From JAWVZU01 sp033722075 (GTDB taxonomy: Bacteria; Pseudomonadota; Gammaproteobacteria; Xanthomonadales; SZUA-38), in contig JAWVZU010000258.1 of the NCBI GenBank assembly GCA_033722075.1, forward strand, positions 1 through 5,463: 5,463 bases of DNA. The letters are read 5' to 3'. Below are positions 1-5,463 of this stretch, in pieces. The position numbers and the translations under genes were made by a program. The notes under the pieces were generated by a model, which ran no database searches, was not told where the DNA came from, and saw only the letters and a list, made by a program, of their open reading frames with translations. Each line of letters opens with the position of its first letter. The first letter of the stretch is position 1.

Positions 1-598
1 CGACCTCGCGCAGCTGGTCAACTCGACGCTGGATCTCTCCCGCGTCATGGACGCGATCTCGGAGCGGTTCAACAAGATCCTCAGCTTCGACCTGATGACG
101 ATTCTGTTCCTCGATCAGGAGGAGCAGTGCCTGAAACTCGGGAGCGCAATGGGTCCCGTTTCGGACAAGCTGGTCGACCAGCTGCAGAACCTGAAGATCC
201 CGATGAGCGAGACGAAAAGCGCTTTCGTCATCTCGGCCCGAAGCCGGAAGCCCCGCTACCTGCCCAACGTCGCCATGGACGCTGGAGCCCAGGAGGGTGT
301 CAGCGCCCAGGCCTATAAGCTCATCCCGGCCAAGTCGCTGATCGCTTTTCCGCTGGTGATCGAAGACGAGGTCATCGGCGTGATGACCCTCACCGACACC
401 CGCCAGCATTTCGACCTGGAACCGGACGAAATTCAGCACCTGGAGCGGTTCGTTCCCTACGTGGCGACTGCGATCCGGAATGCGCGGATGTTCGAGTCGG
501 TCAAATCGTCCAAGGAGGCGGCCGAGATCGCCCGGCAATCGGCGGAGCAAGCCAACCAGGCGAAAAGCCAGTTCCTGGCCAACATGAGTCATGAATAG
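1..598 (+). CDS. Hybrid sensor histidine kinase, 5' piece (GAF domain and start of HisKA), ended by in-frame amber; 5' end outside window
   Basis: This is the N-terminal part of a cytoplasmic sensor kinase. The frame is open from base 2, and the residues before the ATG at 47 (ending in STLDLSRVMDAI) already look like the helix leading into a GAF domain. The true start is therefore upstream, and the ATG at 47 is internal. A GAF sensory domain covers roughly 68-487; its core includes the stretch FPLVIEDEVIGVMTLTD, typical of GAF. A charged, Ala/Gln-rich signalling helix follows (about 490-565), then the beginning of the HisKA dimerisation helix with FLANMSHE. The phospho-acceptor His is encoded at 590-592. 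The frame then meets TAG at 596-598 where the family has Leu. If translation stops here, the product has a sensor domain and the His but no dimerisation bundle or ATPase domain, so it cannot be a working kinase. The ligand of the GAF domain cannot be told. Domain calls are secure; the status of the stop is open. Confidence 0.85.
   Translation, partial: DLAQLVNSTLDLSRVMDAISERFNKILSFDLMTILFLDQEEQCLKLGSAMGPVSDKLVDQLQNLKIPMSETKSAFVISARSRKPRYLPNVAMDAGAQEGVSAQAYKLIPAKSLIAFPLVIEDEVIGVMTLTDTRQHFDLEPDEIQHLERFVPYVATAIRNARMFESVKSSKEAAEIARQSAEQANQAKSQFLANMSHE
596..598 (+). other. In-frame amber codon inside the kinase H-box
   Basis: The codons here read Asn-Met-Ser-His-Glu-TAG-Arg-Thr-Pro-Met-Asn-Ala. 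HisKA family kinases have Leu at the TAG position. The reading frame is the same on both sides and there is no insertion or deletion. TTG to TAG is a single substitution; CTG, the commoner Leu codon in these genes, would need two. The base after the stop is C, a context known to be relatively leaky for termination in some bacteria. Nonsense mutation, base-call error and readthrough cannot be told apart from one sequence. Confidence 0.95.
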
Positions 599-607
599 CG
601 CACCCCG

Positions 608-2161
608 ATGAACGCCATCATCGGCTACAGCGAAATGCTCCAGGAGGAAGCCGAGGACGACGGCCTGGACGAATACATCGAGGATCTCAAGCGGATCCAC
701 ACCTCCGGGCGCTACCTGCTGAAGCTGATCAACGACGTGCTGGACCTTTCCAAGATCGAGGCCGAGAAGGTCGAACTCGATCCCGAGGTCATCGGCATCG
801 AAGGGCTCATGGAAGACATCAAGGCCACCGTTCGCCCACTGGTGGCCGACAAGGACAACAAGTTCGAGCTGAAGATCGAGAGCAAGATCGGCGAGATCTA
901 CGTGGACGCCACGAAACTGCGCCAGATCATCCTGAACCTGCTGAGCAATGCGGCCAAGTTCACCGAGGCCGGGACGGTCGAGGCCATCGTCTCTCGCGAG
1001 CGGTCCACGCCTTTCGACATCCTGGCGATCGACGTTCGGGATTCGGGCATCGGCATGACCGACGCACAGATCGAAAAGGTGTTCGATCCGTTTTCGCAGG
1101 CCGACGCCTCGACCACGAGGAACTACGGTGGAACCGGGCTTGGTCTGTCCATAAGCCGGCGTTTCTGCGAACTCATGGGCGGGTCGCTGACTTGTACCAG
1201 CGAGAAGGGGGTCGGTTCCACGTTTTCGATTCGCATTCCAATTCACCCGCCTCCGCAAACCTCGGGTGTATTCAAGGTCCCGAAGCACCTCAAGGAGAAA
1301 TACGAAAAGGACTTCGAGGACGACGACGAACCCGTCGACGAGCCCCCGCCAACGGAAACCGCCGTGCTCGAAGTGCCGGAACACCTGCGCGAACCGGAGC
1401 AGGACCAGAAGCGCGAGGGCTCGACGCCCAGAACGGTCCTGGTAATCGATGACGATGAGCCGATCCTCGATCTGGTCAAGCGAATGCTGGAACCGGAGGG
1501 CTACCGGGTGCTGACGGCCAACAACGCGGAAGACGGCCTCAGGCTGGCCCGCGAGGCGAAACCGATGGTCATCACGCTGGATGTGGTGATGCCCGAAGTG
1601 GACGGCTGGAGCGTGCTGAAGGCGCTCAAGGCCGATCCCGAGCTGGCCGATATCCCGGTCATCATGCAGACCATCGTCGACGAGCCCCTGAAGGGTTTTG
1701 CGATGGGCGTCGCGGACTATCTCAGCAAGCCAATCGATCGCCAGCGGCTGGTCGCAGCGGTTGCGCGATTGCGGGCGAAAGCCGACCGGGCCGTCCTGGT
1801 CGTGGAGGACGATGACAACAACCGGGACCTGATTGCCCAGTGGCTGAAGGGCGACGGCTGGGAGGTTTACACCGCTGCGGATGGGCTGGAAGGCCTTGAT
1901 CTCTATGAACGCTGTAGGCCCATCAACCTGGTCCTGGACCTGGCCATGCCCAACATGGACGGCTTCGAGTTGCTCGATACGCTGCGCAAGAAATACCCGG
2001 ACGACGACCTGCAGGTGATCGTGGTGACGGCCAAGGACCTGACCGCTGCGGACCGGGACCGGCTTGCAGGCTCGGTGATGCGAATCGTCCAGAAGGGGGA
2101 AGGTTCGATGAACGAAGTGCTGGAGCAAGTTCGACGCACCGCCATGACGTCTCCGGTATAA
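608..2161 (+). CDS. Hybrid sensor histidine kinase, 3' piece (rest of HisKA, HATPase_c, two receiver domains)
   Basis: This continues the upstream kinase in the same frame; the homologous sequence really resumes at 599 (Arg-Thr-Pro), and the ATG at 608 is only the first Met after the amber codon. Residues counted from that Met: HisKA remainder 1-70; HATPase_c about 95-215 with N-box Asn110/Asn114, G1 box DSGIGM from Asp145, F-box VFDPF 158-162 and G2 box GGTGLGL 174-180. An acidic, Pro-rich linker (216-275) follows. Receiver 1 spans about 277-393 (acidic DDD near the start, phospho-Asp325, Lys374). Receiver 2 spans about 396-510 (EDDD, phospho-Asp444, Lys496 in a QKGEG context). All catalytic residues are present, so nothing downstream has decayed. 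No Shine-Dalgarno sequence precedes 608, so independent translation would need reinitiation after the TAG. Alone, this piece lacks the phospho-His and could act only as a receiver/ATPase fragment. With readthrough or a corrected base it becomes a complete GAF-HisKA-HATPase-REC-REC kinase. Confidence 0.85.
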   Translation: MNAIIGYSEMLQEEAEDDGLDEYIEDLKRIHTSGRYLLKLINDVLDLSKIEAEKVELDPEVIGIEGLMEDIKATVRPLVADKDNKFELKIESKIGEIYVDATKLRQIILNLLSNAAKFTEAGTVEAIVSRERSTPFDILAIDVRDSGIGMTDAQIEKVFDPFSQADASTTRNYGGTGLGLSISRRFCELMGGSLTCTSEKGVGSTFSIRIPIHPPPQTSGVFKVPKHLKEKYEKDFEDDDEPVDEPPPTETAVLEVPEHLREPEQDQKREGSTPRTVLVIDDDEPILDLVKRMLEPEGYRVLTANNAEDGLRLAREAKPMVITLDVVMPEVDGWSVLKALKADPELADIPVIMQTIVDEPLKGFAMGVADYLSKPIDRQRLVAAVARLRAKADRAVLVVEDDDNNRDLIAQWLKGDGWEVYTAADGLEGLDLYERCRPINLVLDLAMPNMDGFELLDTLRKKYPDDDLQVIVVTAKDLTAADRDRLAGSVMRIVQKGEGSMNEVLEQVRRTAMTSPV

Positions 2162-2162
2162 T
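2157..2162 (+). promoter_or_regulatory. Candidate sigma-70-type -10 element (TATAAT) overlapping the kinase stop codon
   Basis: A perfect TATAAT lies across the TAA stop of the kinase, 34 bases before the start codon of the small response regulator. Such an AT-rich hexamer stands out in this GC-rich sequence. A start of transcription near 2169 would leave a short leader holding the ribosome binding site. The -35 side is weak: the best nearby match to TTGACA is TCGACG at 2131-2136 (4 of 6), with a 20-bp spacer that is longer than usual, and the extended -10 TG is absent. It could be a chance match. Confidence 0.3.
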
Positions 2163-2182
2163 GCCGCCCGGGGCGCAGTTCT

Positions 2183-2193
2183 AGGGGGTTAAG
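2183..2193 (+). promoter_or_regulatory. Ribosome binding site for the single-domain response regulator
   Basis: The purine-rich stretch AGGGGGTTAAGG lies directly upstream of the ATG at 2197. The AGGGGG part is at a normal Shine-Dalgarno distance and the AAGG part is very close to the start. It supports the ATG at 2197 as the start and shows the regulator is translated independently of the kinase. Confidence 0.6.
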
Positions 2194-2196
2194 GTC

Positions 2197-2559
2197 ATGC
2201 CGGTCATCATGCTGGTCGAAGACAATGAAATGAATCGGGACATGCTGTCCCGGCGCCTGCGGAAGAAGGGCTACGAAGTGCTTCTGGCGGAGGACGCCGA
2301 TGAAGCTTCCGAAAGGCTCAACGACCACTTGCCCGACCTCATCCTCATGGACATCAACCTGCCGGGCAAGGATGGCTACGAGATCACGCGCGGACTCAAG
2401 GCCGATCCGCGCACGGCGAGAATTCCCGTCATTGCCCTGACCGCTCATGCGATGGTTGGTGATCGCGAGAAGGCGATGGCCGCCGGGTGCGACGATTACG
2501 ATTCCAAGCCGGTGGATATCAAGCGGCTGCTGGGCAAGATCGAGGCGCTGACGGGCTGA
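2197..2559 (+). CDS. Single-domain response regulator (CheY/DivK-like receiver)
   Basis: A 120-residue protein made of one receiver domain and nothing else. The key residues are in place: acidic pair Glu8/Asp9 in LVEDNEMN, phospho-acceptor Asp52 in LMDINLPGKDGYE, Thr82 in ALTAHAM and Lys104 in DSKPVD. The motif set and the length match the DivK/CheY class of stand-alone receivers, which act by binding partner proteins or as phosphate shuttles. It starts 35 bp after the hybrid kinase stop with its own strong ribosome binding site and lies 31 bp before the exporter genes. It is the likely acceptor of phosphate from the kinase, or from a relay through the kinase's receivers. No Hpt protein is visible in the window, so the phosphate route is inferred. 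There is no DNA-binding or enzymatic output domain. The assignment to the receiver family is firm; calling it DivK itself would be too specific. Confidence 0.93.
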   Translation: MPVIMLVEDNEMNRDMLSRRLRKKGYEVLLAEDADEASERLNDHLPDLILMDINLPGKDGYEITRGLKADPRTARIPVIALTAHAMVGDREKAMAAGCDDYDSKPVDIKRLLGKIEALTG

Positions 2560-2560
2560 T

Positions 2561-2576
2561 CACGAGAACACGAGAA
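2561..2576 (+). repeat. Perfect 8-bp tandem repeat (CACGAGAA x2)
   Basis: Two exact head-to-tail copies of CACGAGAA fill half of the 31-bp gap between the response regulator stop and the adaptor start. They end just before the AGAGGGGG ribosome binding site. The repeat may be a slippage duplication that sets spacing, or a paired protein or RNA contact site. Two short copies alone do not show function. Confidence 0.6.
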
Positions 2577-2583
2577 GAGGGGG
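2576..2583 (+). promoter_or_regulatory. Ribosome binding site for the membrane fusion protein gene
   Basis: AGAGGGGG lies 7 bases before the ATG at 2591. It decides between two nearby ATGs: the one at 2586 is in another frame and meets a stop after 11 codons, while the one at 2591 opens the full adaptor frame at a normal distance. Confidence 0.65.
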
Positions 2584-2590
2584 AAATGGC

Positions 2591-3526
2591 ATGCCACCAG
2601 AGAAAGGCGGGAGACCGCTGACCGGAACCGGCGTGGGTCTTATCGGCCTGCTGATCGCCAGTCATGGCGTCGCACAAACCCAGGCCGTATCCGCTTTGGG
2701 ACGCCTGGAGCCGGAACACGGCATCATCCGGATTGCTGCACCATCGACACCTCAATCGGTTTCCGGACCCGTAATCAAGGAATTGCTGGTCGACGAGGGA
2801 GATGACGTCGTCGAGGGGCAGTTGCTCGCCGTCACCGACACGGCCGGCGTGATGGAGGCGATGGTTGCCGAAGTCACCGCCGAGCTGGAACTCGCCAGGC
2901 GAGAGGCGGAATCTGCGGTCAGCCAGGCAAACGAGGCCTGCGTCGATGCGGAGGTTTCGCGGAGGGAGGCCGAGCGCCGCGCAGACCTGCTCAGCAAGGG
3001 ACTGGCGGCCAAGGAAGAAGCCGAGCTGACCCGAGGCGCCGCCGACGCCAAGGAGGCAGCCTGTGAGGCGGCGCGAACTTCGGTCGGAGCTGCCAAGGCC
3101 GGCGTCAAGGTCGCCGAGGCCAAGGTGAACCGCTTCAAGGTGGATCTCGAGCGGTCCTACGTCCGCGCGCCAATGCCGGGTCGCGTGCTCGAAGTACTGG
3201 CGCGCCCCGGGGAACTGACCGACGGCGGCGCGATCCTGGAACTTGGCCGCGTCGATCGGATGTACGCCATCGCCGAGGTCTACGAGACCGACGTCCGCCT
3301 GGTCGAGGTGGGGCAGAACGCCACCGTCACCAGCGATGCCCTGGACCAGCCAGTGACCGGGACCGTGGACCGGATCCGGGACAAGGTCCAGAAGCAGGAC
3401 GAGATCGGAACCGATCCCGCGGCACGCAAGGATGCCCGGATCGTCGAAGTCGAGATCCTGCTCGACGAACCGGAGCGGGCCGCGTCGCTGACCAACCTGC
3501 AAGTCGAAATCGTCATCGGACGCTGA
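2591..3526 (+). CDS. devB: Periplasmic membrane fusion protein of a DevBCA-type ABC exporter (HlyD/DevB family)
   Basis: This is the adaptor that links an inner-membrane ABC transporter to a TolC-like outer-membrane channel. In the 311-residue product, an N-terminal hydrophobic segment (about 10-28, ending near GVAQTQA) is a signal peptide or membrane anchor. The DevB-type strand ALGRLEPEHGIIRIAAPS follows (35-52). A first lipoyl half (about 58-85, LLVDEGDDVVEGQLLAV) leads into a long Ala/Glu/Arg-rich helical hairpin (about 90-185). The second lipoyl half (YVRAPMPGRVLEVLARPGE) and a beta-barrel domain finish the protein, which ends LQVEIVIGR. The hairpin tip carries a TolC-docking-like pattern, Arg129 and Leu133, but has Ala140 where the family usually has Ser. 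Cys117 and Cys158 lie about equally far from the tip. The stop overlaps the next start (TGATG), so it is translationally coupled to the permease. Family is confident; the symbol rests on the gene order and the DevB-like N-terminal strand. Confidence 0.88.
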   Translation: MPPEKGGRPLTGTGVGLIGLLIASHGVAQTQAVSALGRLEPEHGIIRIAAPSTPQSVSGPVIKELLVDEGDDVVEGQLLAVTDTAGVMEAMVAEVTAELELARREAESAVSQANEACVDAEVSRREAERRADLLSKGLAAKEEAELTRGAADAKEAACEAARTSVGAAKAGVKVAEAKVNRFKVDLERSYVRAPMPGRVLEVLARPGELTDGGAILELGRVDRMYAIAEVYETDVRLVEVGQNATVTSDALDQPVTGTVDRIRDKVQKQDEIGTDPAARKDARIVEVEILLDEPERAASLTNLQVEIVIGR

Positions 3527-4674
3527 TGGACGCTCCACTGGGCTGGCTGCAGCTTCGTCACAAACCCCTGCGCCTCTTGGTGGCTGTATCGGGCATCGGC
3601 TTTGCGGTGCTGTTGATCATGATGCAGCTCGGCTTTCGCTCGGCGCTGTTCGAGAGTGCGGTGCGATTCCATGAACGCTTCAACTACGACATAGCCCTGT
3701 TCAGCCCGGACAGTGTGTTCATCGTCCGGCCACAACCGTTTTCGATCCGACGCCTGTACCAGACGCTCGCCCTGGAAGAGGTGGCCGAGGTCATGCCGGT
3801 CTACATCTTTCCCGCGGTCTGGAAAAACCCCTGGAACAACGAGCGGCGAAGCATCAACGCCGTCGGCTTTGATCCCGAGGACGACCTGCTGAGCACCGAG
3901 GGTTTCGATGAAATCAGACCCCTGTTGAGGACCCAGGACGCGGTGGTTTTCGATACGGCTTCAAGGCCGGAATTCGGCCCGGTTGCGGAGACAGTCGAGT
4001 CCGAAGGCGTGGTCACCACCGAGATCAACGATCGGGAAATCGACGTCGTCGGTCTGTTCAAGATGGGCACATCCTTCGGCATCGACGGGACCATATTGAC
4101 CAGCGACGACAACTGGCTGCGGCTGTTCCCGGATCGACCACGCGACCAGATCCAGCTGGGCTTGATCAACCTGGCCCCAGGTGCCGATGCGCAAGCGGTC
4201 AAGGACCGCCTGGCCGAGTATCTGCCCAAGGACGTGCTGGTCATGACCAAGGCGGAATTCATCGCCCGGGAAAAGAACTACTGGAACTCCGCGACCCCGA
4301 TCGGCTACATCTTCGCTTTCGGAGCGATCATGGGATTCGTCGTCGGAGCGATCATCGTCTATCAGATCCTGTTCGCCGACGTCTCCGAACACCTGCATGA
4401 ATACGGCACGCTGCGGGCCCTGGGCTACGGCAACGGCTTCGTCTCGGGCATCGTCATCCAGCAGGCCGTCATCCTGGCGCTACTGGGCTACCTCCCGGGA
4501 ATCGCTTTGGTGCACTGGCTCTACGGAAAGGCGGCAGCGGCCACCAACCTACCTCTCTATATCACCCAGGATCGGGCATTGACCGTATTCCTGATGACGC
4601 TGACCATGTGCGCGATTTCCGCGATGCTTGCCTTGCGCAAGGTCCGCCGCCTCGATCCGGCCGACGTGTTCTGA
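3526..4674 (+). CDS. devC: FtsX-like ABC permease of a DevBCA-type exporter (DevC family)
   Basis: This is the inner-membrane permease of the exporter, 382 residues, the usual DevC length. The N-terminus (PLGWLQLRHKPLRLLVAVSG) is the characteristic DevC opening. TM1 lies at about 16-36. A large extracytoplasmic domain (about 37-258) follows, where permeases of this class meet the adaptor. Then come TM2 (about 259-283), TM3 (about 304-330) and TM4 (about 350-370), and a short basic tail ending RRLDPADVF, typical of FtsX/MacB-type permeases. The LRALGYGNGF stretch between TM2 and TM3 is the cytoplasmic loop expected to contact the ATPase. The start is fixed by the TGATG overlap with the adaptor gene and by conservation of the N-terminus. 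No strong ribosome binding site is visible, so coupled translation is likely. With one permease gene, a homodimer is expected. The substrate is unknown: the cyanobacterial exporter moves glycolipids, but that cannot be carried over. Confidence 0.9.
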   Translation: MDAPLGWLQLRHKPLRLLVAVSGIGFAVLLIMMQLGFRSALFESAVRFHERFNYDIALFSPDSVFIVRPQPFSIRRLYQTLALEEVAEVMPVYIFPAVWKNPWNNERRSINAVGFDPEDDLLSTEGFDEIRPLLRTQDAVVFDTASRPEFGPVAETVESEGVVTTEINDREIDVVGLFKMGTSFGIDGTILTSDDNWLRLFPDRPRDQIQLGLINLAPGADAQAVKDRLAEYLPKDVLVMTKAEFIAREKNYWNSATPIGYIFAFGAIMGFVVGAIIVYQILFADVSEHLHEYGTLRALGYGNGFVSGIVIQQAVILALLGYLPGIALVHWLYGKAAAATNLPLYITQDRALTVFLMTLTMCAISAMLALRKVRRLDPADVF

Positions 4675-5463
4675 TGAGTGATCAGTCGCCCATCGTGGTC
4701 GAAGGCCTCAGCCACTATTTTGGACGGGGTTCCCTTCGCAAGCAGATTCTCTTCGACATCAGCACCGAGATTCCGAAGGGTGAGATCGTCATCGTGACCG
4801 GCCCCTCCGGCTCCGGGAAGACCACCATGCTCACGCTGGTCGGCGCACTGCGTTCCACCCAGGAAGGCAGCGTGCGGGTCCTGGGGGAAGAACTGAACGG
4901 CGCCAAGGCCCGGACCCTGGAGAAAGTCCGCAAGCGAATCGGGTTCATTTTTCAGCAGCACAATCTTGTCGCCGCACTCACCGCGCTGCAGAACGTCAAG
5001 CTTGGGATCCGCGTGACCGGCCGGTACAAGGGCGCGGCCCTGCGCCGCCGGGCGACCGAGATGCTCGAGGCGGTGGGCCTGTCCGAACGCATGGGTCACA
5101 AGCCGGAGCAACTTTCCGGCGGACAACGCCAGCGAGTGGCCATTGCCCGCGCACTGGCAGCCGAGCCTTCCATGCTGCTGGCCGACGAGCCGACGGCTTC
5201 CCTGGACAAGCACTCCGGCCGGGAGGTCGTCGATCGGATGAAGTCGCTGGCCAAGGACAAGGGCACGACCATTCTCCTGGTCACCCACGACAATCGCATT
5301 CTCGACATCGCAGATCGCATCGTCCACCTGGAGGACGGCCGCCTCTCGACCTTTACCGACGCGGTCATTGCCAACAACCAGCACATGATGACCACGCTGG
5401 CCGAGAATCGGCAGAAGCAACCCATCGACGAGATCGTGGCCGACCTTGACGAGTCGGCTTTCC
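4674..5463 (+). CDS. devA: ABC transporter ATP-binding protein of a DevBCA-type exporter (DevA family), 3' end outside window
   Basis: This is the nucleotide-binding subunit that powers the exporter from the cytoplasmic face. The frame opens at the ATG sharing its A with the permease stop (TGATG) and stays open to the right edge, giving 263 codons without a stop. All ABC motifs are intact: Walker A GPSGSGKTT at 43-51, Q-loop Gln94 in FIFQQHNL, signature LSGGQRQR from 147, Walker B LLADEP 168-173 with catalytic Glu172, D-loop SLD 176-178 and switch His205 in VTHD. The ABC domain ends near HLEDGRLST (218-226). At least 37 more residues follow, with FTDAVIANN and an acidic DEIVADLDESAF stretch. 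This is longer than a plain DevA/LolD-type ATPase, so there is a C-terminal extension or a fused domain whose identity lies past the window. Lacking its own clear ribosome binding site, it is probably translated by coupling to the permease gene. Confidence 0.9.
   Translation, partial: MSDQSPIVVEGLSHYFGRGSLRKQILFDISTEIPKGEIVIVTGPSGSGKTTMLTLVGALRSTQEGSVRVLGEELNGAKARTLEKVRKRIGFIFQQHNLVAALTALQNVKLGIRVTGRYKGAALRRRATEMLEAVGLSERMGHKPEQLSGGQRQRVAIARALAAEPSMLLADEPTASLDKHSGREVVDRMKSLAKDKGTTILLVTHDNRILDIADRIVHLEDGRLSTFTDAVIANNQHMMTTLAENRQKQPIDEIVADLDESAF

Noticed and set aside
47..49. ATG at 47 as the kinase start
   Set aside because: The frame is open to the left edge, the upstream residues continue a plausible helix into the GAF domain, and no ribosome binding site precedes this ATG.
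596..598. Pyrrolysine codon in the kinase
   Set aside because: The family has Leu at this position and no chemistry there would call for pyrrolysine. No related gene is present in the window.
596..613. Programmed frameshift between the two kinase pieces
   Set aside because: Both pieces are in the same frame and the homologous sequence resumes in register directly after the TAG, so no shift is needed.
2165..2175. CGCCC-G-GGGCG inverted repeat between kinase and regulator as a terminator
   Set aside because: The loop would be a single base, and no T-run follows (the next bases are CAGTTCTAGG). It also lies just before a strong ribosome binding site in a co-oriented gene set.
2586..2588. ATG at 2586 as the adaptor start
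   Set aside because: It is in a different frame and reaches a stop after 11 codons; the ATG at 2591 opens the full frame with a well-spaced ribosome binding site.
2519..3538. Long minus-strand open frame opposite the adaptor gene, and similar ones opposite the regulator, permease and ATPase
   Set aside because: These follow from GC-rich codon bias in the + strand genes. Their translations look like low-complexity or unrelated sequence, while the + strand frames carry full family motifs and tight operon spacing.

Overview
The window is GC-rich and densely coded, with every supported gene on the + strand. It holds two linked modules. The left part (1 to 2559) is two-component signalling: a GAF-containing hybrid histidine kinase with two receiver domains, followed by a stand-alone single-domain response regulator. 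The right part (2591 to the window end) is a DevBCA-type tripartite ABC exporter: a periplasmic membrane fusion protein, an FtsX-like permease and an ATPase that runs off the right edge. Gaps between genes are 35 and 31 bp, and both exporter junctions are 1-base TGATG overlaps. The whole segment therefore reads as one operon, or as two promoters feeding one co-oriented cluster. The organism is a GC-rich Gram-negative bacterium: a periplasmic adaptor with a TolC-docking hairpin implies an outer membrane. DevBCA was described in heterocyst-forming cyanobacteria, but relatives occur widely in other Gram-negative phyla. The codon use and the DivK-like regulator would fit a Pseudomonadota bacterium, but the sequence alone does not settle this.

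The most striking observation is in the kinase. Its reading frame is continuous from the left edge to 2161 except for one in-frame amber codon (TAG, 596-598). That codon sits directly after the His-Glu of the H-box, exactly where the family has the Leu of the H-E-L-R-T-P motif. The frame is identical before and after, and all ATPase and receiver motifs downstream are intact. A recent nonsense mutation, a base-call error, or readthrough/recoding of UAG are all possible. No other gene that ends in the window uses TAG as its stop (one TAA, three TGA).

How the parts may work together: the GAF domain senses a signal, the kinase autophosphorylates, and phosphate moves to its own receivers and/or the small regulator. 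No protein here has a DNA-binding or enzymatic output domain, so the output must be by protein contact or through a partner outside the window. The exporter is probably either the regulated target or the source of the signal. Its substrate cannot be read from the sequence. A consensus TATAAT overlapping the kinase stop codon could give the regulator and exporter their own transcript, independent of the broken kinase. Smaller observations are a duplicated motif in the kinase linker, an 8-bp tandem repeat before the adaptor gene, a symmetric cysteine pair in the adaptor hairpin, and a C-terminal extension on the ATPase. No stretch over 300 bases lacks a gene.
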